A DNA stretch of 64,000 bases from Morchella semilibera (taxonomy: Eukaryota > Ascomycota > Pezizomycetes > Pezizales > Morchellaceae), in assembly GCA_009192285.1 (NCBI GenBank), contig CM018603.1, positions 620,001 to 684,000 on the forward strand, in the 5' to 3' direction. The notes beneath the pieces are model-generated. The model worked only from the letters and a program-made list of their open reading frames with translations. It did not search any database and was not told the DNA's origin. Numbering within the stretch: the stretch's first letter is position 1; every line of letters starts with the position of its first letter. The position numbers and the translations under genes were made by a program. This document shows positions 19,716 through 31,809 of the stretch, piece after piece.

Positions 19716-22700
19716 ATGAAGTCCTCCTGTCCTTTTTGCAGCAAGCAATACAGCTCCTCAGCGAACTTTGAGAAGCACCTACGGAATAATCACCCTAACG
19801 AAGCGGATGGATGGTTCACAAATCAATGCGATCTTTTGCAAGAGAATCACAAACGACTACAGGAGTCTCACAAGGTTTCAGATGGCTTTGATCTGGATGA
19901 TGCTAGTTGCGAGGACGGGTCATCTACATATTCTGACTTCTCTCAACAAGCTGCTGGAGATTCAGACCTAGAATCAGAGTCTTACTTTGTAGACGATAGG
20001 GAGGATTGTGAGGAGGAGTTGGGAGTTACTCGCGATGCATCCACCACGGTCTACGAAGGTGCTGGGGAGGCTCTATATCGCTCTGAGGGCTATCAGGAAA
20101 GCGCACAATGGCTTCTCGGCAATCCGTGGCAACCTTTCAACTTATCGTATGAATTCCGGATGGCGCGGTACTTTATTTTGTCCAAAGCATCACAAGGAAG
20201 TATCGATAGCTTCTTTCTACATGCCCCCGGAGACCATCGCCATAGCTCCTATAGAAATGGGCGAGGTTTAATACGAAAAATGGAGGAAATGAATGGTTGC
20301 CTAGGGAGGTCAGCATGCATACAGGGGACTGGTGGTGGGAAACACAGGTGAGGAGAAGCTTTCCGAGATCTTTAGGAGGTTTCGTTAGAGTCAGAAAAGT
20401 CATGACTGATCTCAAAAAGAATTCTCTCCCTGAGGGTTTAACATTAGTTCCGGTAATCTGTGCCTCGGATGACACTCACCTGACAAACTTTAGTGGTGAT
20501 AAAAAGGCATGGCCAATCTATCTCACAATTGGGAATATCAATTCCTCTGTGAGAATGAAAGTCTCTGGGCACTCGTTAGTACTCCTAGCGCTATTACCAG
20601 TGCCCCCTAAGCTCAGTTCAAATACGAGTGCAAATGCAACTTTGCGTTGGGAATCGCAGATGACTCTGCACAACGCTCTCAAAGATATCTTCAAAAGCCT
20701 GAAAAGTAGTGGCGAGGAGGGCGAGTTGATATCCTGCGCGGATGAATATGAACGGCTATGTTTTCCTGCACTGTGTGGGTGGATCACGGACCAACCTGAG
20801 CACGCCTCGTTGCAAAACATCAGCAATTTCGTCTGCCCAAGATGTGAGGTGGAGTATAAGAACCTTGGAAGCTATTGGCAGAGCTCTATGCGTGATCAAG
20901 AGACCTACCAGGAGATGGTACGGCAGTTTAATGATAACTCGACGAATACATCACCAGTAGAATACCTTGTAACGAGGTCTTTGAAGAATCTCGTCAATGC
21001 TTTATGGGATATGCCGAGATGCAAGGTGTACGACTTGAACAAACCGGATCTATTGCACAACATCTATCTCGGAATGTTAAAACATATGATGGAATGGGTT
21101 CAAGGATTTCTCAAGAAACACGGGCGTCTTGACGCGCTCGATATAGCATGGTCAAAGATTGGGCCTTATCCTCGGCTTGCAGTATCGAACAAGCCTTATA
21201 GGGCAACCATGCAATGGCAGGGGAAAGAGCTGCAAAACCTATGGCGTATAGTTCTGGGAACTTTGGCGGTGGCTCTGAGAAATCCAGGGAGCTCTGTCAG
21301 AGCTGACTTCGGAAAGGCTTTGAAATGCATTCGGGCACCGATTGACTTTCACCTGATGGCTCAATACGGGAATCATACCAAGAGTACACTTGAATATTTT
21401 CAGGGTTATCTCAAGGACTTCCATAGGTATAAGGATATCTTTTTAGAATTTCGAGCCTACAAGCAAACCAAGAAAGATGCAAAGAATTGAACATGGACTC
21501 TCCGGCAGGAGGGCTCTCAGAGGATTGACCGTGGCTTAGAAGAGGTCCGCGAGATCCGCGAGAAATCTCATTTCAACTTCTTCAAATTGCATCAATTATC
21601 ACATTACTAAGAGCATGTAGAGCAATTTGGGAATATTCCTATGTTCTCTACGGATATCAGCGAACTGGCCCACGTACACCAAATCAAAGAAGCATACGCC
21701 GCTTCAAACAAAGTTGATGCGGCGACCCAAATTCTTGATTATGACGGAAGACGATTGGCACTAGAAATACAGCTACTGAACCTCAAGGATATCGTGGAAG
21801 CTAACGGATCTTCTAAGAACCGCAACGAGAGCCTATGGGAGCATCGTGAGAACTTGCGTGAATTACTTGATATTTTTAAGATAGAAGACTGCAAGAGAGT
21901 ACCGAATGAAAGGCCTATAATTGACTCCGAGTTACCCTAAAAAAGGCTTTGCAACTGCTCTACCAGGCTAGAAATAGAAAGCCTATGCGATATTGCAGAT
22001 GAACTCAAGATGAGTAGAATAAGATTTTATCCCATGATAAGAGAATATGCGGAGGGTGCGGGGTGTTCAGAGAGCTTTGGCGGAAGCCTTGAGAACCTTG
22101 GCGAGCTCCGAGGTGAACGATTTACCTGCCTCCAGGTTCCGGTTCCAATTTTTCAAAGATGTCCCGGCGTCTTGGCATCAGTCCCGAGGGTTCGGTAGTC
22201 GAAGCGCTGTTGTGATTGTTTAGGAATGGTTAAGCGAGGAAGGGGTGTGCTAAAAGGGGGTGTCGTCATCGGGTTCTAGGAAGTTCGATGGTGTGATGGA
22301 TTGGTAATGAAAATAGTCGAGATGGTGGGGATGAATACGAGGTGTGGTTGCGACGGATCTCTATGGGTTTCTACGGTTTGATATATGAGTCACAGCGGAC
22401 CAGTGGAGGGGAGGTATTAAATAGCGGGCATAGATGTTTTCCTTAGTTCTTTCTTTCTTTTCTCCCTGTCTCGTCTTCCCATTATTTCGGTACATAGGAA
22501 TCTACTCCTATCTCTAGGCCATAGCTTCTCGTACTAAAGACTCTGTCCTCTAGAAAGAGGAAACCCAAAGTACCTCTCATCGTTCTCGTTGAGGTCCATC
22601 TGGTCCTCACTCTCTCTGCCCTGCGCCCTTGTGCCTTTCCCCTTGCCTTTGCCTTTGCTGGTGCCTGTGCTTGTGCCTGCCCGGTGTTGTCCCTGTCTTC

Positions 22701-23193
22701 GTCGGTCTCCTCGTCGCGTAACTGTGCTCCTCGAGTCCTTCTGCATCATCATTGTCATCTTCTTCTTTGCGTCGGGTTACTCCGTCACAAAAGACCAAAT
22801 GCGTACGAAACTCATAACCTGCGCTGCATGGGAAATGCAGCATTTAGAAAAGGATCACCGAGGAGAGATTGGACATGGGTAACGGTGGGGACTCGAGATC
22901 AATGGGGAGCGTTCGGGGGAAGGCTACCAGGACGCCTGGAGGCTTTATTTATGCTACGAGATAATAGGGGACGTGTGCACCGGCTATGCGCGATCAAACT
23001 CTTGAAGGCCAAGGACGTAGAGATTCCCGATAGCTCTCAAGGTCTTCTTAAAGCTTCTAGAAGGAGTAGTAACCAAATTTTGGTAGTGAATATACGGTGT
23101 ATTTTAGGGATGGCACATTTATTTGAGATAGACAGGGGAAACTGGCTTGTGAATAATAGAATAGATCTGTGGACATGGAATGAATTTAGTTAG
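19716..23193 (+). pseudogene. Plavaka-family DNA transposase (CMC superfamily), broken
   Basis: Starts with a C2H2-like finger (CPFCSKQYSSSANFEKHLRNNH) at 19720-19790, as in Plavaka transposases. Then come an acidic linker, VSMHTGDWWWETQ (20310), DDTHLTNFSGDKKAWPIYLT (about 20467-20526), the Cys-rich FVCPRCEVEY (20828), PDLLHNIYLGMLKHM (21050), FNFFKLHQLSHY (21570) and NKVDAATQIL (21708). Past the solo LTR at 22160 the C-terminal block continues in the same frame: RRDWTWVTVG, then AHLFEIDRGNWLVNNRIDLWT and a stop at 23193. Breaks: one shift near 20260 between the N-terminal part and the catalytic core, in-frame stops at 21488, 21616 and 21938, and the LTR insertion. Length without the insertion is about 940 codons, near full size. 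The family call rests on motif order I know from fungal Plavaka elements. Confidence 0.82.
22160..22789 (+). repeat. Solo LTR, family 1 (630 bp), target duplication AAAGA, inside the Plavaka transposase
   Basis: TGTCCCGGCG...CCGTCACA with AAAGA immediately before 22160 and immediately after 22789. It interrupts the C-terminal part of the transposase, whose frame resumes after the second AAAGA. It is therefore younger than the transposase. Confidence 0.93.
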
Positions 23194-23209
23194 ATATAGG
23201 CTACCTATA

Positions 23210-23575
23210 ACTTCAGAGGGACTCGCGATAGTGAAAGGAGCTATCGCCAAATCTCCTGGAACGCCAGGTACCGTATGGGACACGGGAAATCTCCTGGCAT
23301 GAGTGGAGAAAAAGAAGAGGACGCCTGGCGCAGAATAATTCAGAGGATGGCACCTGGCGCAGAATATCCCAGGAAAATGGCACCTGGTGCAGAATAATTC
23401 ACGGGATAACGCCTGGCGCAGAACGATTCCTAGGAGAGAGCTGGGCGCAGGGTGATTCCCAGGATGGTACCTGGCGCAGGGTAACCACAAAGTTTGCGCC
23501 AGGGCGCTCCTGGCGCTGAAAGCGCAGGGATGCGCCAGGGCGGAGGGTTATGCGCCCAGAGACAACTGCAAGCTT
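23210..23575. repeat. GC-rich minisatellite-like region (right end of the Plavaka block)
   Basis: From about 23325 to 23490 a unit of roughly 28-30 bp built on 'ACCTGGCGCAGAATAATTC' recurs about six times with changes. It is followed by denser 'gcgccagggcgctcctggcgc' words to 23560. The last part contains, inverted, the GCTTTCAGCGCC..GAGCGC segment found near 12646. No coding capacity. Confidence 0.7.
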
Positions 23576-23583
23576 GCTGATGT

Positions 23584-23870
23584 TCCTATTATCTTAGTAT
23601 ATAGGAATTCCCTCTTATTCAAAAGCCATGGCTCTTGCCCCCAACTTGAAACTCGCCTTCACAGAAGGTGACTTCATCGTTTCTCCCTATCCTCGGTCGT
23701 GGCCTTACTTGATCTTCGCTTTCCCTGCTCTACCCTGTACCTCTTTGCATCTGCCCTTACCTTTGCCTGTGCGGGTGCTTGTGCTTGTGCCTGCTCGGTG
23801 TTCTTGTTGCTCTTGGCTGTGCCCCTCGAGTCTTTCTGCGTCATCATTGTGATCTGTCACATCACTTGTC
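23584..23870 (+). repeat. Family 1 LTR fragment, 5' truncated
   Basis: Matches the second half of family 1 (from the CCTGTTATCTCGGTACATAGG region to CTGTCACA at 23870). The first 340 bp are missing, replaced by the GC-rich region. Old copy. Confidence 0.7.
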
Positions 23871-24620
23871 AGTTACTCACTGTTTCGGTGTCTTGGTATT
23901 GTTGCCAATGGTTCGGTAGTCAAAGTGCTATTGTAACTGATAGAGTAGGGTTAAGTGAGGAGAAGAGGAGATGGGGTGATGATGATGTTATTAGGTTCTA
24001 TGAGTGTGACGGAGTAACCCGACGCAAAGTAGAAGATGACAATGATGACGCAGGAGGACTCAAGGAACACAGCTAGCGCAATAAGGACACCGACAAAGAC
24101 AGTAACAACACCGGGCAGGCACAAGCACAGGTACCTGTGAAGGCAAAAGCAAGGGCCAAGGCAAGGGCAGAGGCAAAAGAGTGCAGGGCTGGGAAAGTGA
24201 AGACCGGATGGACCTCAACGAGAATGATGAGAAATGTTATGGCTTGCCTCTAAAGAGGACAAGCTTTTGAGTACGAGGAACTATGGCTTAAGAATAGGAG
24301 TATATCCTTATGTACCGAGATAACAGAAAGACGAGACAGAGAGAAAAGAAAGAAATGACTAAGGAAAACATCTATCTCAGCTATTTAACACTTCTCCTCC
24401 ACTAGTCCGGTATGACTCACACATTCGCTCATAGAACCTCATGGAAATCCTTCGCTACCACACCTTGTGTTCCTCCCCACCATCTCGCCAATTTCTATTA
24501 CCAATCCTCCCTGCAATTTTTTACCCCACCTTGCTGCCAAGCCAGCGTCAAACAAAAACTCTGCCAAGCCGCCCTCACCCACCCCACCAAATTCCTAGCG
24601 CCACAGCCACTAGCTCCAAC

Positions 24621-26194
24621 ATGTCTGAAGGGGTTGAGCAATCCCTGCCAGGAATGCCGTCATCCCCCCCCCCTGCACAGTCAGAAGACAGGGATATGGG
24701 AGTTAGAGATGACTATAGTATTGCCATGGACAGAAGCGAACCTGAGGACCATATGGAAGATCCTAGCAGTGATCCTCTAGCCTCCAATGGCCAACAACAC
24801 AGAATTATACCAACTAAAAGAGTATTATTTCAATCTAATGAAAATATTTCTGGAAAAAGACAGGCTCTACCAGGACGTTCTGGTCAGCCTATTTCCTTTG
24901 GATCCTCAAACTACATCAATCAACGACTATGGGATTGCGTTCAGACTCTTACATTGCAGAATACTGAAATCAAAGAACAGAATACGGAAATCAGAGAACA
25001 AAATCAACAGCTCATAACTCAGATTCAAGCATTGCAGACCTTGTTATTCAGCCGTAATCACTTGCCGCCACAAACCAAAACAACAATGAAATGAAGAGCA
25101 GATTCGATGCAATGACTAGATCTATGAAAGCTTCAGCAATACAGAAAAATATACCACAATCATCCGCTCAGAACACTACATCAGGCCCGGCAAACTCCAA
25201 ACCTCAACTCAGCAAGAAAGCTCAAGGAAAGCAACCAGTCCATTCGAATGAGCATGTTCAACCCGTTCAGCTACAGGAGAAACAGAAGGATACTTGGGCA
25301 ACTGTGACTAGGAAGGGAACTAGGCAACAGGCCCAAATGCTCAAGACACCACTTCCACCAAAACTCCCAGTTACTAAAACTATTATTGTGACTAGGTCAA
25401 CACCTAAGGATGGGGCACTCAACCTTGTCCAGCTCAGAAACACCATCAACAGGGATCTCACTATAGCCAAAGCAGACCAAGCTATTCAAATAGGCGGAGC
25501 AAGTTGGAATCAGAGGGGGAATCTTATGCTCTTCAGCAAAGGAGCATTCACTGAGACTCAATTCGCTGATTATAAAACGAACATTGAAAAAGCTATGAAA
25601 GAGGTTGATCCCAGTGTTGTATCCATCGCAATGCAAGAGACATGGTTCAAGCTTGCAGTACACGGCATCAATCTTGAACACTATCCTGACAACGCTCAGG
25701 GAATGGAGGACCTGAGAAGCGAAATCCACGAACTCAATACCGGAGTCACTCTAGCTACCACACCTAGATATATGACACACCCCGAAAAGAGAGTAGGAAA
25801 ATCTCACAGCTCAGTTATGATTGCCGTCAGCAACAAGTCATCATACAATGCCATGCTCTCTAGGGGGATTCGAATCTTCGGACAAGTACACAGAGCTACT
25901 GAGTACCATACATCAAGACCAACAGACCAATGCAAGAACTGTCAGAAATTTGGACACAACTGGCAGAGATGCGCAACCAAGGACAGCCCTGTGTGCTCTA
26001 TCTGTGCTGCCGGACATACCAGTCAAAACCATCTCTGCCCTCAATGCAAGGTTCAGAGCAAAAGCTGTCCTCACTTCCCACCAAAATGCGCCAATTGCGA
26101 AGGACAACACCCAGCCTATGACCCTTCATGCCCTGTCAGAAACTCTATCATCCAACGCCTCAACAACGAAGACAATGAACAGGAGATGCTATGA
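24621..26194 (+). CDS. LINE ORF1 protein(s): coiled coil, then gag-like RNA-binding region with zinc knuckles
   Basis: The first frame starts at ATG 24621 (MSEGVEQSLPG) and contains a heptad-like coiled coil (QNTEIKEQNTEIREQNQQL) before stopping at 25094. A second frame starts at ATG 25091, overlapping by ATGA, and runs to 26194. It carries the conserved ORF1 core and a Cys/His cluster: CKNCQKFGHNWQRC, CSICAAGHTSQNHLC, then CPQCKVQSKSCPH and CANCEGQHPAYDPSC. The protein would bind the element RNA and form the ribonucleoprotein. The split at 25091 is either a one-base shift in this copy or a real termination-reinitiation site; the same ATGA arrangement is used between ORF1 and ORF2. Confidence 0.8.
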
Positions 26195-29100
26195 TGGGGA
26201 CACAACCTAATCCTCACAGAGTGCGAATTATTCAACATAATTGCGCAAGATCACAAAACTGCATGATTGGATTGCTGCACTCAGTCTATGAGACAGCAGA
26301 CATAGTTATAATTCAGGAACCTTTTGTTATGCCTGGCATGACTGCAGGTTCCTGGACATCAATATCACACCCCTCCTTCGATAGTATCATTCCCACATCA
26401 GATCGACCACCAAGAACACTCACCTTCACCATCAAGACACACCTCAACCCCCACCTTATCATTCAACCTAAACCAGATATCATCAATGATCCAGACTTAC
26501 AAGCAATAGAGATATCAACCCCCTCAATACCTGCCCTAACCCTCTTTAACATTTATAACGAAGATCCACCTGGACACAACAATAAACCCTATATGGTGGA
26601 GAGAATATTGGTTAATATTCAACTCTCTGCAAGAACAATCATAGCTGGAGACCTCAACTCGCATCATCCATGGTGGAACTCAGCAAACCGTACACCCAAA
26701 CGCCATGAAGCATTGGTTCAACTCCTGGAAACTGGAAACTTCACTCTCATCAACGAACCAGACATCCCAACCTACCACTATAGAACTGGCACTGGCACCT
26801 CAGTTCTAGACTTGGCTTTTGCATCTACAGCGGTCAACACACTACCTTCCAATTGGGCTATTGATGAAGAAGCAGCAACAGGATCAGATCATGAAGTAAT
26901 TCGATTTGATCTTGTATCTGATTCAATTGAATCAGTACCTCCCCCTTCAACTGAACGGTTCAACTGGGATAAAGCAGATTGGGAATCCTTTCAAACAACG
27001 CTTAGAGATCTCTCCCTGAACTCAGCCTTTCGATGGAGTTTCCTTCATTCTCATCCAAATGAACAAAACCTAGAAGCAGGAGCTATCCTACTTCTGGAAC
27101 TTATAACCACAGCAGCTGAACGTAATGTTCCTATCAGGAAATCTTCTCCTCGATCTAAACCATGGTGGAGTGGGGAGATCACAGAACATAGACGGCATAT
27201 GAAGAGTGCTTTAAGAGAATGGAAGTTGGAAAGGTCTCCAATGATGCATCAAAGATTCAGATCGCACAGATCAGAATACTTCAAATGCATCAGGAGAGCT
27301 AAAGAGTCTCATTGGAACAGCTTCCTTGAGAACGCTCAAGGAAAAGATATATTCACAGCCTTCAGATTCACTAAACCCAGAAAGACGGAACGTACACCAC
27401 CACTCAACAATGTTACAACTGGAGAAACAGCTACCACGTTTGCAGAAAAAGCCAATCTATACAGAGCTGCTCTCTTCCCACCTCCCCCTATCTCACCTCA
27501 AAGGGACATCCAAACGCAGGGAGACAGAATACCATGGAAGGACCTGACGGATGATGAAATCAAGAGGGCGATTATGACTTCATCTCCCAATAAAGCTCCA
27601 GGGCCAGATGGGATCAACTTCAAATGCATTCAACAAGCATACCTAGCGATACCTCACCACTTCAACTCATTTTATAAAGCAACCATGACCGCGGGCTATC
27701 ACCCACACATTTGGAGAGAAGCCACTGTTGTTATTATAAAAAAGCCCAACAAACCAGACTATTCGATTCCAAAAGCATATAGGCCAGTCTCCTTGCTTAA
27801 TTGCTTAGGCAAGGTACTGGAAAAGATAATGGCTTCAAGACTTGCATACCTAGCGGAGAGATACAATCTACTCCACCACTGGCAGATTGGAGGAAGACCA
27901 AAGAGATCCGCTGTGGATGCCTGTATGCTGGTGGCAAGCATAGTGGATGAGGCGAAGAGAAAAGGAAAGGTCGTTTCAGCACTGTTTATGGATGTCAAAG
28001 GGGCATTTGACAATGTATCCAAGGACAGACTCATACATACAGCGAAAGAAAAACGCCTACCCGCTCAAATAGTCAGATGGATAGACAACCTCCTAAGCAA
28101 TAGGAAAGCTTCGCTAGCCTTTGATGGACAACAAGAACCTATGTCAACAATAGCAACAGGAATTCCACAGGGAAGCCCAACATCACCAATACTTTTTCTT
28201 CTTTACTTATCACCACTCTTCGATATTCTTCAACGCCACTTTCCTCATCAACAAATACCAAGCTATATTGATGATATTGGCATGATAATGGTGGGGAAGG
28301 ATGAGAGCTCGAACTGCAGACACTTGGAAAGAATGGCACAGCTAGCTGTCACATGGGGTGAAGCCAATGCTCTGGCATTCGACAACCCTAAAACAGAACT
28401 ACTTCACTTCCACAACAAACGCACTACAAACACTACGGATACAGCCAAGGTCAGAATGCCTGATGGTACTCTGGTTGAGGCTAGCGATACACTGAGATGG
28501 TTGGGTGTTTGGTTTGATAGAAAGCTATCTTTCAAACATCATGTCAAAACTAAAGCGGCTTCAGCTATGAGGGCATTTCTTGCACTTGCCAGGTTAGGAA
28601 ATACAGAAAAGGGCTGAACCAAACAGCTCTCAGACAACTCTATCAGACCTGCGTCACTACAATCAGCGATTTTGGTGCAGAGGTTTGGTGGAATGGACAG
28701 ATAGGATACAAAACACAGCTTCAGAAGATACAAAATAATGCGATGAGAAGGATCACTGGTGCTTTCAGAACAACACCAACATCAGCACTCCAAGCAGAAA
28801 CTGCACTACTACCCATAGAGATTAGGCTTGACCTCCAGCAACAGAAATATGCCCTACGCATTCTAAGCATGCCGGCCACCCACCCTATTAGCACCTTCAG
28901 CCCAGATTCATTTCCAAATACACAGGAATCAGGAAGAGAGGAAGAACCCACAGCTACCCCATGGCACTCTGCTGGTGTTAGGCCACAGTACCAATCCAGG
29001 CTACACCGGATCCTAAACAAAGTCAGCGATTGGATTCAACCTCAAAGTCTGGTGGAGGACATAGATACAATTGCCTGTCCCCCATGGCATCAGAACATCA

Positions 29101-30161
29101 TAGACATACAAATTGATACAGCGGATAAAGATACAGCAGCACAAAATCATAGACAAACAACTCAAGACAATTACAACAACTTACACCGTTTGGTATTCTA
29201 TTCTGATGGATCCCTAATGGAAGGAAAAGCTGGGGCTGGAGTCGTTGGCATTAGAGGCAACGAAATAGTAGTGGAGCAATTCTACCACCTTGGAAAAGAG
29301 GTCGAAGTCTTTGATTGCGAACTCTATGCAATAGCTCAAGCTACACAGCTTGCCCGGAAAGAAATCAGAAATTCACGATACTCCACAGATGATGTCTGGA
29401 TCTTTTCAGACAACCAGGCAGCGATACGGAGAATGAAAAAACCGGAAGCATTCCCAGGCCAACATTGGGTTCAACTAGCAAGATCAAACCTCTTGGAACT
29501 TGAAGCACTAAACATCAAAACACATATCCACTGGGTACCAGGACATGTGGAGGTGGATGGCAATGAACATGCAGACAGGTTGGCAAAAAGAGGGGCACAG
29601 GGTGAAAGGGTCGAACCAGATGCAAGGGTATCAATCACCCACTTGAAGAGGAAAATCAAGGAGCACTCTATGGCTACGTGGAGAGAGAACTGGAAAACTA
29701 TGAAGAAAGGAAGGAGCTACAGAGGTGCTCCTTCCTCCAAGATGTCTGCACCCCTTCGTCAAAACATACCAAGGAAACTTGCAAGCACAATTACCCAAAT
29801 GCGAACGGGTCATGGATACACCAAATCCTACCTATCCAGAATACCAACAACAAATATAGATACAGCGGAATGCAGGTGTGGATACTTCCAGGAAACCCCA
29901 ACGCACCTGCTACTTTACTGCAAACAACATCCACTACCAGAACTCAGAAAAGATCTTACCGCCACAATCAAACCAATGCCACTCAACTGGATGACCGCCA
30001 TGCATACGGATAAAGGACTTCAGGCAACCATCGATACATTTCTTCTACCATCCCAGATGGCCACTAGAAACTGGACACTAGGGGAGAGGGATGGAGATAG
30101 AGGAGAGCACGTAGGATGGGGGAGACTGGAGGAAGAAGAAGAAAGGGAAGGAGAAGGATAG
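26191..30161 (+). pseudogene. LINE ORF2: endonuclease, reverse transcriptase, RNase H; one frameshift
   Basis: The ATG at 26191 overlaps the ORF1 stop (ATGA). Domains in order: APE-type endonuclease (RIIQHNCARS, QEPF, AGDLNSHHPWW, GSDHEVIRF), reverse transcriptase (NKAPGPDGINFKCI, YRPVSLLNCLGKVLEKI, MDVKGAFDNV, GIPQGSPTSPILF, SYIDDIGMI), a thumb-like part, RNase H from about 29190 (FYSDGSLMEGKAG, DCELYAIAQA, SDNQAAI, HWVPGHVEVDGNEHADRLAK) and a C-terminal CRCGYFQETPTHLLLYC finger. Only one break is evident: a one-base shift near 28612, after LARLGNTEKG. Both halves together give a near full-length protein of about 1,320 residues. RNase H downstream of RT places it with the Tad1/I-like clades of filamentous fungi. 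Confidence 0.9.
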
Positions 30162-30747
30162 TCACCAAGGTGCTTGCACCTATCGTTATGAGCTGGAATG
30201 AAGAGGACAACATGCATGATAACCTTGGAAGAGGGTTGATAGGAACACGGCCGTGAGGAGGATTCGCTTTATGAAAGATAGTATATGACCGTGATGATTG
30301 GGTTCTTTCTTTGTATGCCATATCCGGATTCGGATGCAAGCAGTATGAGTAATAAATAAATAAATAAATAAATAAATCCTCCCTGCAACCAAACCTCATA
30401 GAAGCTAATGACGACAACCTCACCTCCTCTCACCCCATCCTCGCTTAACATAACTCCATCCGTCGCAACTGCCCTACGACTACTGAACCATCAGGACCGA
30501 TGCCAAGACGCTAGGACAATGAGGTTTGGTTGCAGGGAGGATTAGTAATAGGTTTTGGAAAAATGGTGTGGAGGAATACAAGGTATGGTTGCGATAGATT
30601 TCTGTGAGGATCTGTGGGCTGATGTATGAGTCATAGCGGACTGGTGGAGGATGGATGTTAAATAGTGGGCATGAATGTTTTCCTTAGTTCTTTTCTTCTT
30701 TTCTCTCTGTCTTCTTCCTCTGTTATTTCAGTATATAGGAATATACT

Positions 30748-31764
30748 TGTTACGGGCATGAGAAAAGGAACCAAAGACTGAAAAAGGAGGACCCTCCCCA
30801 TGCTACTATGCTGCTAAAAGTCTCTATGTCCCACTGGGCGCGCCAGAGAGGCACGGTGTTGCCAGTATGGAGCCCAGTGCGGAGTTGCGGAATCCCTAGT
30901 TAACGAACCTGTTTTCGACCCCTGAAATAACCCCCGGAGTGCCAAAGCGCCGGCACAGTTGCTCAGGACACCGGTGGGTATATGAGGGGGTAACAGTGCG
31001 AGTTTGGAGTCAATCGGACCATATTTGATCGAATGGCGAAGGTCGTAAGGAAGCTCACACTGGTGGCGCCTCTGGGGAAGGTAAGACTACCCGACTCCTC
31101 CGGTACCGATCGTTAGCAGTCCTAATGTCGAGCTATGCTCCTTGGTGATAGGTAACGATGTCGGGAAAGAGTTGGCGAGCGAAGTCGAGCCCGGTACTGG
31201 GGTGTTATCAGGTAGGCTAACTTCGAAGACTCCTCATGACCACTGACGAAGGCTGAGTGCATGCAGCAAAAGGGTTGGTATCCATAAACGGGATAGAACG
31301 TGAGGGATTTATGAGATTAGAGATCAGGGGTATTTTAGATGGTGGGATAGATTTGGCGTTTGGTTGTCTTGGCGTATTTTCAGGGTCTTCGGGGTTTCGC
31401 ACTGGATGTTTGTATTATAATGTTTTAGTCCGCATGACATTTTGCGCGGGATATAAATACTGTGTCATTCTCCTACTTTGTTGAAATCATCAGCGACGAA
31501 GAAAGAGTCTTATCGATATAATCACTATTACTTTACGCTTTATACTTTGTCTTCAAGAGTTTATCAAGTGACCTGGAAACTCCACCTCGAACCATCTTCG
31601 TGTTTCAGGACCGTTTGCATACTGAAAGGACTAGCATCGAGCGATCGAGACTCTAGGCTGGTTAAGACTGAGGAGACCTTGTTCCTTGCTGCCTCTGCGG
31701 TTAGCGTTTCAAACTCTAAGCTCTTTACTTGACTACTCGGGTTGCTTGGTGTAACACCCTAATA
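30748..31764 (+). repeat. Solo LTR, family 2 (1017 bp), target duplication ATACT
   Basis: TGTTACGGGCATGAG...GTAACACCCTAATA with ATACT at 30743-30747 and 31765-31769. TATA box GGATATAAATAC near 31450. It sits inside the old family 1 LTR. Very similar to the copy at 34476-35484, so both are young compared with element D. Confidence 0.93.
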
Positions 31765-31809
31765 ATACTCCTATCCATAGCCATAGTCCTCACTTCCAAA
31801 CTCGCCCTC

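Larger units (their letters stand above)
12553..23575. mobile_element. Candidate large Plavaka-type DNA transposon with cargo genes (hypothesis)
   Basis: The block is delimited on both sides by GC-rich short-motif DNA that shares an inverted about 24-bp segment. Between them lie an intact six-exon DUF6532-like gene (minus), a decayed ORF of unknown function (minus) and a broken Plavaka transposase (plus). Insertions into it are a family 4 solo LTR and a family 1 solo LTR. Against the idea: left and right flanks are not the same element (integrase of D on the left, a truncated family 1 LTR on the right), and no exact terminal inverted repeat with target duplication was found. Inference, not proof. 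Confidence 0.35.
24517..30377 (+). mobile_element. Tad1-like LINE (non-LTR retrotransposon), about 5.9 kb, nearly whole
   Basis: Full-length organisation: ORF1 with coiled coil and zinc knuckles, ORF2 with endonuclease, reverse transcriptase, RNase H and a terminal zinc finger, 3' UTR and an (AAAT)n tail at 30348-30377. The 11 bases CCTCCCTGCAA occur directly before the element (24506-24516) and directly after the tail (30378-30388), a target duplication as expected from target-primed reverse transcription. It landed in the inverted LTR at 24005-30518. Few breaks, so a young insertion. Confidence 0.93.
24005..30518 (-). repeat. Solo LTR, family 1, inverted, target duplication ATGAG, split by a LINE
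   Basis: Plus strand begins TGTGACGGAGTAACCC and ends GACGCTAGGACA. ATGAG stands at 24000-24004 and again at 30519-30523. The own sequence is 24005-24516 plus 30378-30518; the LINE occupies 24517-30377. Confidence 0.9.

Noticed and set aside
23325-23490. CRISPR-like array
   Set aside because: Units are contiguous and diverged with no spacers, the organism is a fungus, and no cas gene is present; a minisatellite explains it.
30348-30377. AAAT repeat as an independent microsatellite
   Set aside because: It ends exactly at the target duplication of the LINE and is its 3' tail.
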